A DNA stretch of 64,000 nt from Saprospiraceae bacterium. GTDB lineage: Bacteria; Bacteroidota; Bacteroidia; Chitinophagales; Saprospiraceae. Numbering within the stretch: the first letter of the stretch is position 1; every line of letters begins with the position of its first letter. A program made the position numbers and the translations under genes. This document shows, one piece after another, positions 45,943 to 54,107 of the stretch. The notes under the pieces are model-generated. The model was given only the letters and a program-made list of their open reading frames with translations. It did no database searches and was not told where the DNA came from. The stretch covers positions 62,001 to 126,000 of the forward strand of contig JADKBS010000024.1 of the NCBI GenBank assembly GCA_016714985.1, in the 5' to 3' direction.

Positions 45943-48179
45943 ATTGCCCGCACCTCGATTATTTTATCATCTCCCGGCCTAATCGCCTTCTTCCCGTTCC
46001 CGCTGATTTCCATGTTGGAGGTGCATAGGAAGATGCGCCCATCCGGCGCAATCAGCACATCCCGCAGCCGCCCGAAACTGTTGTTGAAAAAGTCCTGCTG
46101 CGTAAGAATGCGCTGACCCGATTCGTCCAATTTGAACACCGTCATGCGCTGGCCGAGCTTGCCCTTTCCTTTTTTCAAAAAGACCTGCATCAGCGAGTTG
46201 CGCCATTCGGGTATGGCCGGGTGGTCGTAGTATTCGAGGGCGCAAGGCGCCACGGTCGGCGTCCAGGCGATAGCGGGTTCCACCACTTGGTTTGCTTCGC
46301 AAAAACGCTGCTCGGAGCGGAGGTCGCACTTGCCCTGCACCTTGGGCCAGCCATAATTGCGGCCTTTTAGGATGATGTTCAGCTCGTCGTCGTTGTTGGC
46401 ACCGTGCTCGCTGCTCCAGAGCGTGCCGTTGGGCAGCAGGGCCAGCCCCTGCGGGTTGCGGTGGCCGTAGCTCCAGATGAGCGAGCCGGGGAAGGGGTTG
46501 TCGGCAGGCACTGAGCCGTCAAGGTTAAGCCGAAGGATTTTGCCGTTGATGCCGTTCAAGTCTTGGGCCAGTTCCGGCGTGTAGGCTTCTCCCATGGCGA
46601 AGAACATTTTTTTTTCGGGTGTGAAAACCATGCGGCTGCCGTTGTGGCTTTCGTTGGCGATGATTTTTGGGATGATGGAAAGGCTGTCCAACAGTTCGTC
46701 CTTCGCAAAATCATAGCGGAATCGCACCAGTTTCGAGTTTGTCGGGGAATTGGTGTAATGCACGAAGAGGTAAGGTTCTTTCGGAAAATCGGGATGAAAA
46801 GCCAGCGAATAAATGCCCGGATTTCCCCATGAAGTATGGCAATCGCCCAGCTTCAGCAGCGTGTCGAGCTGGCCAGTGGCGGGGTCGAGGCGCTTCACCC
46901 AGCCGCCGTTTTCGGTGAACCAGATGCGGTTGTCGAAGCCCCAGGTCATGTCCCAGGGGTGAACGAGGCCCGTCGCCACGACACTTACAACCAATGCCGT
47001 GGAGTCAAGTTGCATTGCTTGCACAATAGGGTTTTCGACGGTCACTACAGCTACTTCTGCCATCCTTGGCGCTGTCAATGCCAGCGGTGGTATCACCTCC
47101 AAAATTTGGTCGCTGCCCGGCGGCTGTGCGCCGTATTTATCCGCATTGGAAGTGGCGACGAAAATGCGGCCATCTGGCGTCACGGCTACATCCCGCAGCC
47201 TTCCTGCCGTTTCGTTCACCAAATCGAATTCCTCCACCACCTCCACGTTGCTGCTGTCGAATCGGACAGCTTTCAGGCTTTGGTCGAACAAATTGGCTAT
47301 CAAAAAACAGCCCTTGAGGTTCGGATAACGGTCGTGGTCATAAAAAGCCATACCGCACGGTGCGATGGTGGGCGTCCAAGTTTTCAAAGGCTCATTGAAA
47401 CGGATTTCCTTAGCAATCCGCACCTCTTCCATGTTTTTGGGCTTTCCAGCAATGAGCGGCCAGCCCATGTTTTGGTGGCGGATGACCATGTTCAACTCGT
47501 CGTTGTCCATCGTGCCATGTTCCGTGCAAAATACGGAGCCATAAGCCGCCGCCAAGCCCTGCGAATTGCGCAAGCCCCAAGCCCAAACAGCGGTTCCTGT
47601 GGGGTTATCCTTTGGAATTGTCCCATCCAAATTGATGCGCAAAATCTTGCCATTCAGCGATTTCAAGTCCTGCGCCCGTTCTGTCTGCTCCAAGTCCCCG
47701 ACCGTTAGAAACAGATAACCGTCCGGTGTGGCCAGCAGCCGCCCGCCGATGTCGGTAGGCCCGGCAGGTATATTGTCAAAAATGATTTTTGAAAATGAGA
47801 GCGTGTCTCTATCCGTGTCTAAAATCAGTTCCGCAATACGTAGCACAAGTGCATCCCCCTTGTAGGAGGTGTAGGCGACATAGGCTTTTTTGCTCCGCAA
47901 AAAATCGGGGTGTAGCGCCAAGCCGAGCAGCCCGGCCTGCAACTCCCTTGCCACTTCGGGCACCTGCAGCAGGGTTTTCACCTCGCCCGTAGCGAGGTCC
48001 ACCTTGCCGATTCGCCCATTGATTTCTGTGAAAATAAGCTGGTTGTGGGGGAGGTATTCGATGTCCCAAGGCACGGTCAGGCCACTGCAGACCGTACGGG
48101 ATTCTGACTGCGCCCAACCAATATTTACAAGCAATAACAGCCAAATCGTTTGGCTGATTCGTTTCGACAAAATCCTCAT
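45933..48179 (-). CDS. Tandem two-domain glucose/sorbosone dehydrogenase-like protein
   Basis: The protein has about 748 residues; the ATG at 48179 (MRILSKRI) is chosen over an upstream TTG. After a signal peptide come two consecutive six-bladed PQQ-sugar-dehydrogenase-type propellers, about residues 25-375 and 395-748. They share LNGKILRINLDG, RNxQGLA, EHGxxxxDELN, WTPTxAPC and GRLRDV motifs. Domain 2 keeps the expected catalytic His in ESHNGSRMVF. Domain 1 has GPTDIGGRLL at this place, with Asp instead of His, and is probably not an active dehydrogenase. Family members are usually single-domain. The substrate is unknown. A weak Pho-box-like array lies upstream. Confidence 0.87.
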   Translation of the reverse strand: MRILSKRISQTIWLLLLVNIGWAQSESRTVCSGLTVPWDIEYLPHNQLIFTEINGRIGKVDLATGEVKTLLQVPEVARELQAGLLGLALHPDFLRSKKAYVAYTSYKGDALVLRIAELILDTDRDTLSFSKIIFDNIPAGPTDIGGRLLATPDGYLFLTVGDLEQTERAQDLKSLNGKILRINLDGTIPKDNPTGTAVWAWGLRNSQGLAAAYGSVFCTEHGTMDNDELNMVIRHQNMGWPLIAGKPKNMEEVRIAKEIRFNEPLKTWTPTIAPCGMAFYDHDRYPNLKGCFLIANLFDQSLKAVRFDSSNVEVVEEFDLVNETAGRLRDVAVTPDGRIFVATSNADKYGAQPPGSDQILEVIPPLALTAPRMAEVAVVTVENPIVQAMQLDSTALVVSVVATGLVHPWDMTWGFDNRIWFTENGGWVKRLDPATGQLDTLLKLGDCHTSWGNPGIYSLAFHPDFPKEPYLFVHYTNSPTNSKLVRFRYDFAKDELLDSLSIIPKIIANESHNGSRMVFTPEKKMFFAMGEAYTPELAQDLNGINGKILRLNLDGSVPADNPFPGSLIWSYGHRNPQGLALLPNGTLWSSEHGANNDDELNIILKGRNYGWPKVQGKCDLRSEQRFCEANQVVEPAIAWTPTVAPCALEYYDHPAIPEWRNSLMQVFLKKGKGKLGQRMTVFKLDESGQRILTQQDFFNNSFGRLRDVLIAPDGRIFLCTSNMEISGNGKKAIRPGDDKIIEVRAISR

Positions 48180-48203
48180 TGTCAATAGTTTGCAAAAATT
48201 CTT

Positions 48204-48236
48204 TACAGATTGAAAGCGGATGTAAGAATTTGTAAA
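48204..48236 (-). promoter_or_regulatory. Weak Pho-box-like repeat upstream of the dehydrogenase gene
   Basis: Units TTTACAAATTC, TTACATCCGCT and TTCAATCTGTA keep the 11-bp spacing but match the TTAAC/TTCAC pattern less well than other copies. Confidence 0.42.
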
Positions 48237-48238
48237 AA

Positions 48239-49135
48239 CTACACCGTCACCGCTTCCTCCTCCTTCACCCGGCGCAGCTTCGCCCTCGGCCCAAGCTCGC
48301 TTTCATACAGTTTTTTCACCCCGTCGCCCATCGCCTCTTCGATGGCCCGGATGTCCTTCACGAGGCGTTTCATGCCCGTTGGCTCCACGCTGGCGGCTTG
48401 GTCGCTGCCCCACATCGCCCGGTCGAGGGTGAAGTGGCGCTCCACGAAGCAGGCGCCCATTGCGACAGCAGCTACCGTCGTGGCCAGCCCGGTTTCGTGG
48501 CCCGAATAGCCGATGGGTGTGTTCGGAAACCACTCCTTCAGGGTGTTTATCATCCTGAGGTTCAGTTCATGGAGCGGGCAAGGATAGGCCGAAGTAGAAT
48601 GGGCAATCAGCACATTGTCCAAGCCGAGCGCATCGGCGGCGTCGAAGATTTCGTGCATGGTGCTCATGCCCGTGCTGAGCATGAGCGGCTTGCCCGTGGC
48701 CTTCATGGCCCGCAGCAGCGGCAGGTCGGTGAGGGAGGCAGAGGCCGCCTTGTAAATGGGCGGTTCGAACTGCTCGATGAAATCCACGGCTTCTTCGTCC
48801 CAGCAGGAAACGAACCAGTCAATGCCCAGCTCCCGGCAGTAGCGGTCAATCTCGGCGTACTCGGCGATGCCAAATTCTACTTTGTATCGGTATTCCATGT
48901 AGGTGATGCGGCCCCAGGGCGTGTCCCGCTTTTGGTTGCGCTGCTCCCTTGGCACACAAAGCTCAGGGGTGCGTTTTTGGAATTTCACCGCATTGCAGCC
49001 CGCCTCGTGCGCCTCCCGGATGAGGTGCTTCGCAATGTCGAGCGAGCCGTTGTGGTTGATGCCGATTTCGGCAATGATGTAGGCGGGCGCGTTGGCCCCA
49101 ATGTGGGAGCCGGTGGAAAGTTGAACAGTGGTCAT
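48239..49135 (-). CDS. neuB: N-acetylneuraminate/nonulosonate synthase (NeuB), without SAF domain
   Basis: NeuB condenses phosphoenolpyruvate with an N-acyl hexosamine (or its 6-phosphate, or mannose 6-phosphate) to make a nonulosonic acid. Barrel motifs: IIAEIGINHNGSLDIAKHLI, AVKFQKRTPE, YKAASASLTD, LSTGMSTM, HSTSAYPCP, GYSGHETG and VERHFTLDRAMWGSD. The protein stops at 298 residues after VKKLYESELGPRAK; the usual C-terminal SAF (antifreeze-like) domain that completes the active site of the partner subunit is missing. No SAF-encoding sequence follows before the next gene. It is preceded by a KdsC-like phosphatase, suggesting a 9-phosphate intermediate, as in the Bacteroides KDN pathway. Confidence 0.9.
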   Translation of the reverse strand: MTTVQLSTGSHIGANAPAYIIAEIGINHNGSLDIAKHLIREAHEAGCNAVKFQKRTPELCVPREQRNQKRDTPWGRITYMEYRYKVEFGIAEYAEIDRYCRELGIDWFVSCWDEEAVDFIEQFEPPIYKAASASLTDLPLLRAMKATGKPLMLSTGMSTMHEIFDAADALGLDNVLIAHSTSAYPCPLHELNLRMINTLKEWFPNTPIGYSGHETGLATTVAAVAMGACFVERHFTLDRAMWGSDQAASVEPTGMKRLVKDIRAIEEAMGDGVKKLYESELGPRAKLRRVKEEEAVTV

Positions 49136-49138
49136 TTT

Positions 49139-49318
49139 TTTATGGTCATTTTAGTCATTGGACATTATTGTCATTGGGGTCATTGGACATTGGTCATTGG
49201 TCATTGGTCATTGGTCATTGGACATTGGGGTCATTGGACATTGGTCATTGGGGCCATTGGTCATTGGGGGTATGCCGTTTAGGGGCACATCAATGACCAA
49301 TGACGAATGACCAATGAC
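49139..49318. repeat. TCATTGG heptamer array with inverted copies
   Basis: More than ten TCATTGG/ACATTGG units, several in perfect tandem near 49195-49225, are followed by inverted CCAATGA units at 49291-49316. The array forms most of the gap between neuB and the phosphatase gene and encodes the last 30 or so residues of the phosphatase. Confidence 0.8.
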
Positions 49319-49825
49319 GCCGCCGCCATTGACAGTTTTTGCCTTTATAATCAGCTCCGCAAATTCCCGGAAGGCCCCGTGCCCGCCATAATTTCGGCAC
49401 CGATAGTCGGCGATGTCTTTGATTTCCTGCATGGCGTCGGCGGGGCAGGCGCTAAGGCCGACCATTTTCAGCACGGCTTCGTCGTTCAGGTCGTCGCCGA
49501 TGAAGGCGATTTCGTCGAGGCTGAGGCGGTTCTTTTCAGCAATGGTGAGCAGGGTACGCACCTTGTCCTTGCAGCCAAGGTGCAGTTCAGTGATGTTCAG
49601 CTTATTTGCCCTTCGGGCAACGGGCAAGGAGTTCTCCCCGGTCACGATGCCTACCTCCACGTTTGCCAGTTTGCGGAGCCGCTCCACGCCCATGCCGTCC
49701 CGCATGGAAAAGCGCTTCATTTCTTCGCCGTGGGCCGTGTAATACACACCCGCATCGGTTAGCACCCCGTCGCAGTCAGTGAGCAGGAGCTTGATTTGTG
49801 CAGCTTTTTTATCGATGTTCGTCAT
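49208..49825 (-). CDS. KdsC-like HAD phosphatase (probable nonulosonate-9-phosphatase)
   Basis: The start at 49825 (MTNIDKKAAQIKLLLTDCDG) is chosen over an upstream extension. HAD motifs: LLLTDCDGVLTD (nucleophile and general-acid Asp), IVTGENS, and FIGDDLNDEAVL. The compact size without a cap fits the KdsC (C0) class that includes the Bacteroides KDN-9-phosphate phosphatase. The catalytic part ends near GGHGAFREFAELIIKAK; the tail after it is encoded by the TCATTGG repeat. Being next to neuB, it probably dephosphorylates the NeuB product. A clear Pho-box-like array lies 132-164 bp upstream. Confidence 0.85.
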   Translation of the reverse strand: MTNIDKKAAQIKLLLTDCDGVLTDAGVYYTAHGEEMKRFSMRDGMGVERLRKLANVEVGIVTGENSLPVARRANKLNITELHLGCKDKVRTLLTIAEKNRLSLDEIAFIGDDLNDEAVLKMVGLSACPADAMQEIKDIADYRCRNYGGHGAFREFAELIIKAKTVNGGGVIGHSSLVIDVPLNGIPPMTNGPNDQCPMTPMSNDQ

Positions 49826-49956
49826 GGTTAAAATTGTGCAAAAAACCCCCACACCATTGCGCGGTGCGCATGGCAATAGTGCCTATATGCCGACTTGTTT
49901 TAGGCTAGTTTTCTTTGGCGGATAAAATTCGTGCAAGATTAGGATTCCAGCATAAA

Positions 49957-49989
49957 TTGCTGATTAAGCGGGGGTTAAGTTCGGGTTAA
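49957..49989 (-). promoter_or_regulatory. Pho-box-like 11-bp direct repeat upstream of the phosphatase/neuB genes
   Basis: Units TTAACCCGAAC, TTAACCCCCGC and TTAATCAGCAA are in exact register. CTTAACCC repeated with 3-bp spacers matches the published cyanobacterial Pho-box form closely. This is the best TTAAC copy in the window. Confidence 0.7.
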
Positions 49990-50007
49990 GCAGTAGTTTA
50001 ATTACTG

Positions 50008-50817
50008 TTAAACCGCCGTCCAACCCCCATCCACCACGAGGTTGGCCCCGGTCATATAGGCCGAGGCATCGCTGGCAAGGAAGAGGAGCGCACCCTGGTA
50101 ATCCGTGGGCTGCGCCATGCGGCCAAGGGAGGTGCGGCGGCTGTAATTCTCCACGAACCAAGGCGCTTGCCCGTTCTCCACGCCGCCCGGCGAAAGGGCG
50201 TTCACCCGGATGCCTTGGCTGCCCCAATAGGCCGCCAAGTAGCGGGTAAAATTGAGCACGGCACCCTTGGTCGTCGGGTAGCTGGGGCTTTTGAAAAAAG
50301 CCTGTTCGCCGTCCGGCTTGAGGTAAAGCGACTGGTCGGGTCCGACCATGCCGTAGGTGCTGGCCACGTTGATGATGCTGCCGCCATTTCCCTGCTCGAC
50401 CATTGCGGAGCCAAATATTTGCGAAGCAAGGAAAACCCCGGTCACGTTCACTTCCAGCGAGCGCAGCCAATTTTTCAATGGGTAATTCTCAAATTTGGAC
50501 TGTTCGGCGGCCAGGGCGGGCGACTCGAATTTGTCGTCCACGGCGGCGTTGTTCACCAGCACATCGAGGCGCTCGTATTTTTTCAAAACGGCGTTGCGGC
50601 CCGTGCGCACGGAGTGCGGCACCGCCACGTCGAGCGCCAGTGGCAAGTGGTTTTCGCCGGGCAATTCTTCAACAAGGTGGCGGCAGTCGCCGAGGTTCAG
50701 GTCGGCCACAACGACAGAAGCGCCAGCCTCGGCCAAGGCCATGCAGTGCTGCCTTCCGAGCAGCCCCGTGGCCCCGGTGACGATGGCGACTTTGCCCTCG
50801 AGGGAAAAAATTTCCAT
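50008..50817 (-). CDS. SDR-family oxidoreductase (PtmA-like)
   Basis: The 269-residue protein has the classical SDR motifs: VTGATGLLGRQH cofactor loop, NNAAVDD, Ser in INVASTYGM, and the YPTTKGAVLNFTR Tyr-Lys pair. The long insertion before the catalytic Tyr and the substrate-loop ending resemble SDRs found beside nonulosonate cytidylyltransferases, such as PtmA of the Campylobacter legionaminate locus; that similarity is from memory. It is in an operon with the 45-aa membrane peptide and the large membrane protein. Confidence 0.86.
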   Translation of the reverse strand: MEIFSLEGKVAIVTGATGLLGRQHCMALAEAGASVVVADLNLGDCRHLVEELPGENHLPLALDVAVPHSVRTGRNAVLKKYERLDVLVNNAAVDDKFESPALAAEQSKFENYPLKNWLRSLEVNVTGVFLASQIFGSAMVEQGNGGSIINVASTYGMVGPDQSLYLKPDGEQAFFKSPSYPTTKGAVLNFTRYLAAYWGSQGIRVNALSPGGVENGQAPWFVENYSRRTSLGRMAQPTDYQGALLFLASDASAYMTGANLVVDGGWTAV

Positions 50818-50824
50818 AGTTTGT

Positions 50825-50962
50825 TCAATAATATGACCCGATGGCCGGTATTACTTCGCTGCCCAGCAGGAAGAACATACCTGCCAGCAGTACCAGCAAT
50901 GAAAGCACCCAGTGCAGCCTGCGCTCGGTCTTGCCTTTGTTCGTCAGTCTTTTTTTGTTCAT
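50825..50962 (-). CDS. 45-residue single-span membrane peptide, coupled to the upstream gene
   Basis: The start ATG overlaps the stop of the upstream membrane-protein gene as ATGA (50959-50962), a sign of translational coupling. The product MNKKRLTNKGKTERRLHWVL continues into one hydrophobic span (LSLLVLLAGMFFLLG) and ends PAIGSYY. The positive N-terminus predicts an N-in orientation. No family is recognised. It lies just before the SDR start, in the same operon. Confidence 0.7.
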   Translation of the reverse strand: MNKKRLTNKGKTERRLHWVLSLLVLLAGMFFLLGSEVIPAIGSYY

Positions 50963-52731
50963 AAAAAATGGTTTTGCGCCACGAGGCCACCTTCGACTTT
51001 ATACAAATGCACCCGCCAGAACCGTCCCTCAAATACCCCATCGAGCCGTAGCCCTATTTCTTCCGCATTTTTAACTTCCACTGCCGAAAACAGGAAGCAA
51101 CTTCCCATGCCGCAAAGTGCCTCTGCATTGAGCGCAAGGTGGCAGACGGAGCGTTGCAGCTGCTTGCCGCAAAGGAAGGCGTCAAAGTCCTTGCCCAGCT
51201 CAGCGGAATAGAGGTAGCAGCGGTTGCCGAACTGGTCGAACTCCTTTTGCACGATGGTGCTTTTCGCAAGTTCATCGGCCATGATTTCCCGGAACTGGTG
51301 CTTGTAACGCAGGTCGTAGAGCGAGGCGTGGCGGTCGAGGGTATAAAAGCCGTTGTACTGCGCCGACGAGGGGTGCATCCCTAAGGAAACCACTCGATAG
51401 CTTTCCTTTGGCAGGCCGATGTGGTGGTCTATTTCGGCAAAGAGTCTTTCATCGAAAAAGGCTTGGAAATTGGGCTTGCGGGGATGCCCGGCCAATTGGC
51501 GCAGGTTCTGTGTGAACTCGTCCTGGGCGAAGATGCAGATGGCAAATTGCGCAGCAAGAAAGGCCATTGCAAGCCGCTTGTTCCATGCCGCCAAAGGCTT
51601 CAGTACGGTAGCGAAGAGGAGCAGCCATAGTATGGGCAACAGGATGATGGCCCGCTCGAATTTGTACGATTTCAACAGTTCAAAATGCCCTTCGCCCATC
51701 CACACCACAAAATTGTAAAAACCATAGAACAGGCTGAAAACAAGTAGCAACGACGAGATGGCCGAGGCAGTGCGATTCAGCCCAAACCGACGCCCGACGA
51801 CACCGACCGCCAACAGTATCGGCACACTGACGAACACACCGACATGGTGGTGGCAGAGCAATAGCACCAGCCCCGACTCTTTTAGGCTGTGCCAAGGATT
51901 CAGGGCTTTGTTGTAAAAATAGTCGTACTCCGCACGGTGGGAAATGAAATCGCCGGGCCAGAAGGTAAGCTGGAACAACTGCCAATTAACGCCCATGTAA
52001 AGCAGCGCCATCAGACCGATTGCCGATAGCAAATGCAGGCTCAATTGCTTGTTCTTCAAGGCATTGCGCAACCAAAATAGCCCGCCAAACGCTAAGGTGG
52101 GCACCCCCGCCCAAACGAGGTCTGAATAAAACGGGAATAGCAAGAGCACAAGCCAGGCAGGGAGTTTTTGGCTAATATTTGATTGCAATTTCAAAAAAGC
52201 CCAAACCACCCAAGGCAACCCCGCTACCGACATGCCGAGCATGGTGAAAACGGGGAGCCAACCATAGCACAGCGCCACGCCGAGCGCCAACCAAGTGTGT
52301 TTGGGGTCAGGCAAAACTGTTTTGCGCAGCAAAAAATACATGCCCGAAAATGCCGCCAAATGCACGAGCATATAATTGAAGACATAGCCCCAGTACAGCC
52401 CGAAAAGCCAGTGCCAAAGCGCAATGAACGACCAGCCAGTCTTGACGGCGGCACGGGGGAGGCCGTTCATCACCTGCTCGATTTTTGCGCCAGCGGAATA
52501 GTCGAAGGTCTTGCCTGCGGCAAAGAGGTTTTGGTAGTCAATGCCTTCGAGGGTATCGTGGATGCGGATATAGGCTTCGTCCCATAGGAGCAGTTGCGGT
52601 AGGAATTGTGCTACCATCAGGCCAAGTGCCACCAGCCAAACTGTTCTGCTATCACCAGCCAAAACGAGTTTGGTGTTGCCGCTGGCAATAGGCTTGGCCT
52701 GAAGTGATAGTGTAGCGATTGAATTTCCCAT
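50959..52731 (-). CDS. Large polytopic membrane protein (DUF6044-like)
   Basis: The 590-residue protein has about 11-12 hydrophobic spans and a C-terminal soluble part. An early acidic loop (LLLWDEAYIRIHDTLEGIDY) and LVHLAAFSGMYFLLRKT resemble GT-C-like transferases and the YkoS/DUF6044 family. Such proteins may transfer sugars from lipid carriers at the outer face of the inner membrane; this is inference. The gene heads an operon with the 45-aa peptide and SDR, behind a strong Pho-box-like array. Confidence 0.7.
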   Translation of the reverse strand: MGNSIATLSLQAKPIASGNTKLVLAGDSRTVWLVALGLMVAQFLPQLLLWDEAYIRIHDTLEGIDYQNLFAAGKTFDYSAGAKIEQVMNGLPRAAVKTGWSFIALWHWLFGLYWGYVFNYMLVHLAAFSGMYFLLRKTVLPDPKHTWLALGVALCYGWLPVFTMLGMSVAGLPWVVWAFLKLQSNISQKLPAWLVLLLFPFYSDLVWAGVPTLAFGGLFWLRNALKNKQLSLHLLSAIGLMALLYMGVNWQLFQLTFWPGDFISHRAEYDYFYNKALNPWHSLKESGLVLLLCHHHVGVFVSVPILLAVGVVGRRFGLNRTASAISSLLLVFSLFYGFYNFVVWMGEGHFELLKSYKFERAIILLPILWLLLFATVLKPLAAWNKRLAMAFLAAQFAICIFAQDEFTQNLRQLAGHPRKPNFQAFFDERLFAEIDHHIGLPKESYRVVSLGMHPSSAQYNGFYTLDRHASLYDLRYKHQFREIMADELAKSTIVQKEFDQFGNRCYLYSAELGKDFDAFLCGKQLQRSVCHLALNAEALCGMGSCFLFSAVEVKNAEEIGLRLDGVFEGRFWRVHLYKVEGGLVAQNHFL

Positions 52732-52779
52732 TTTTCTTGAGCCGCAAAGAACGGGCGGGTTTGACTAGCAGGTGTTTAC

Positions 52780-52812
52780 GCCCAACTTAAGGCTGGGTGA
52801 AGTTTTCGTGAA
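52780..52812 (-). promoter_or_regulatory. Pho-box-like 11-bp direct repeat upstream of the membrane-protein/SDR operon
   Basis: Units TTCACGAAAAC, TTCACCCAGCC and TTAAGTTGGGC are in exact 11-bp register, 49-81 bp before the start at 52731, the normal place for an activator site. Confidence 0.68.
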
Positions 52813-53772
52813 TCAACGGGCAGCAATGCCAATTGAACGCCGCAGGAGAAACTGACGGAGTCTTTCAAGTTCATCCGTGTTGATTAGGTCGCAGCCGGAT
52901 GAAAGCAGTTGGCCCCACACAGCTTCGTCTTCTGGGCTGGCCCAAAGGCGCAGTTTTTTGCCTTCGCCGTGTACCAATTTGGCGAGGCGTTTGAGCACTT
53001 GCCATTGGTGCTCGGTGCGCGCTTCCCCCAATACCTCCCAACCAAATACGCTCGAAAACCGCTCGCTGACCATCGGCATGAGGTGGGGCGGGATGCCCTT
53101 GCCGAGGTCTTCGATGCGGCCATCGAGGCACATGAGCGTATTTTGCGCTTCCAAAATCTGTTGTACGGGCCTATTACCGGACAAAAAGACAGTAATGGCC
53201 CGCTCTGTTTTCATTCCGTTTTTAAAAGATGTGAGCAAATGTTGATAGGGCTGGAGGTAGGTTTTCAGTGCTTCGTAAGTGGCGGCGGCCTCCGTCTTGA
53301 TGTCAATCATCAGGTGGAGCGGCAGGTCGTCCGAGGGGAAGACACTGCCGCCATTTGACCTGACTACTAAATCCAAAGGCTCCAAATAGAGCGTCCGCAA
53401 GGTTTTGTCGTTTGAAAGGTACAACGGGGTGTAGTGCGATACATAGATTTCATTGCCTATCAAATGTACGTCCACTTCGATATGCGTGAACCCTTGATTC
53501 AGGGCATCGAACAGTGGCCGCTCGTGCTCGTAGTCGTTGTGCGCGTGTGCTTGGAGCAAAGGCGTTTTGGGCACCCATGTCTGGGGTGCCTGCAATATTG
53601 GGTTGTTCTCTGTAAAAAAAACTTGCGTGGCGAGGGCATCGGCAATGGCGGGCGAAACTGCACCGACGGTTTTCGCACGGGCGGATGCAGACGGCTGCGT
53701 CTGCAAGGGCATGAACAATGCACCGCCAGCGTAGCTCGCCACGCAAAAAAACAAGAGGTGCTTTAGTTTCAT
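52813..53772 (-). CDS. GDPD/PI-PLC-like phosphodiesterase
   Basis: The 319-residue protein has a signal peptide. The motif LLQAHAHNDYEHERPLFDAL and IEVDVHLIGNEIYVSH are typical of the secreted 'AIM6-like' branch of the glycerophosphodiester phosphodiesterase/PI-PLC superfamily, with the catalytic His pair and the Glu/Asp metal ligands visible. IDIKTEA also fits. It may release phosphate esters from phospholipid headgroups. It is 7 bp after the HhH gene and therefore in one operon with it. Confidence 0.84.
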   Translation of the reverse strand: MKLKHLLFFCVASYAGGALFMPLQTQPSASARAKTVGAVSPAIADALATQVFFTENNPILQAPQTWVPKTPLLQAHAHNDYEHERPLFDALNQGFTHIEVDVHLIGNEIYVSHYTPLYLSNDKTLRTLYLEPLDLVVRSNGGSVFPSDDLPLHLMIDIKTEAAATYEALKTYLQPYQHLLTSFKNGMKTERAITVFLSGNRPVQQILEAQNTLMCLDGRIEDLGKGIPPHLMPMVSERFSSVFGWEVLGEARTEHQWQVLKRLAKLVHGEGKKLRLWASPEDEAVWGQLLSSGCDLINTDELERLRQFLLRRSIGIAAR

Positions 53773-53778
53773 GGTTGT

Positions 53779-54081
53779 TTATTCTTCTTCGCCTTCGGCA
53801 ACTACCTTGCCGCCATCGAGTTCCGCCTGCCAAGCTTGCAGTTCGTCCCATTTGCCCTCAGCGGCCAAGGATGCTTGCTGGGGCCAAGTTGATGTGTCCC
53901 GGAAGGAAAAGCCGGGGCCGGCTTCCGACATCAGTTCGTTCAGTGATTCCGCAGACATATTGGCGAGTTCGGTGTAGGTGTGAATACCTACGCCGTTCAA
54001 CACTTCGGCCACGGCTGGGCCAATGCCTTCAATTTTGGTCAGGTCATCCCCAACGACAGCGGTTGTGGTCATTTCGTCCAT
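53779..54081 (-). CDS. Helix-hairpin-helix domain small protein
   Basis: The 100-residue acidic protein contains DDLTKIEGIGPAVAEVLNGV and GIHTYTELANMSAESLNELM, a helix-hairpin-helix pair like the DUF4332 type found in Bacteroidota. It may bind DNA or proteins non-specifically. The tail is very acidic (AEGEEE). It directly precedes the GDPD gene. A second start at 54072 (MTTTAVV) is possible. Confidence 0.72.
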   Translation of the reverse strand: MDEMTTTAVVGDDLTKIEGIGPAVAEVLNGVGIHTYTELANMSAESLNELMSEAGPGFSFRDTSTWPQQASLAAEGKWDELQAWQAELDGGKVVAEGEEE

Positions 54082-54107
54082 AATTCGATTTTAATTTAAA
54101 GGTGATG

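Noticed and set aside
49139..49318. CRISPR-like array
   Set aside because: The TCATTGG units are 7 bp, partly without spacers and partly inverted, with no cas genes; this is a simple heptamer array.
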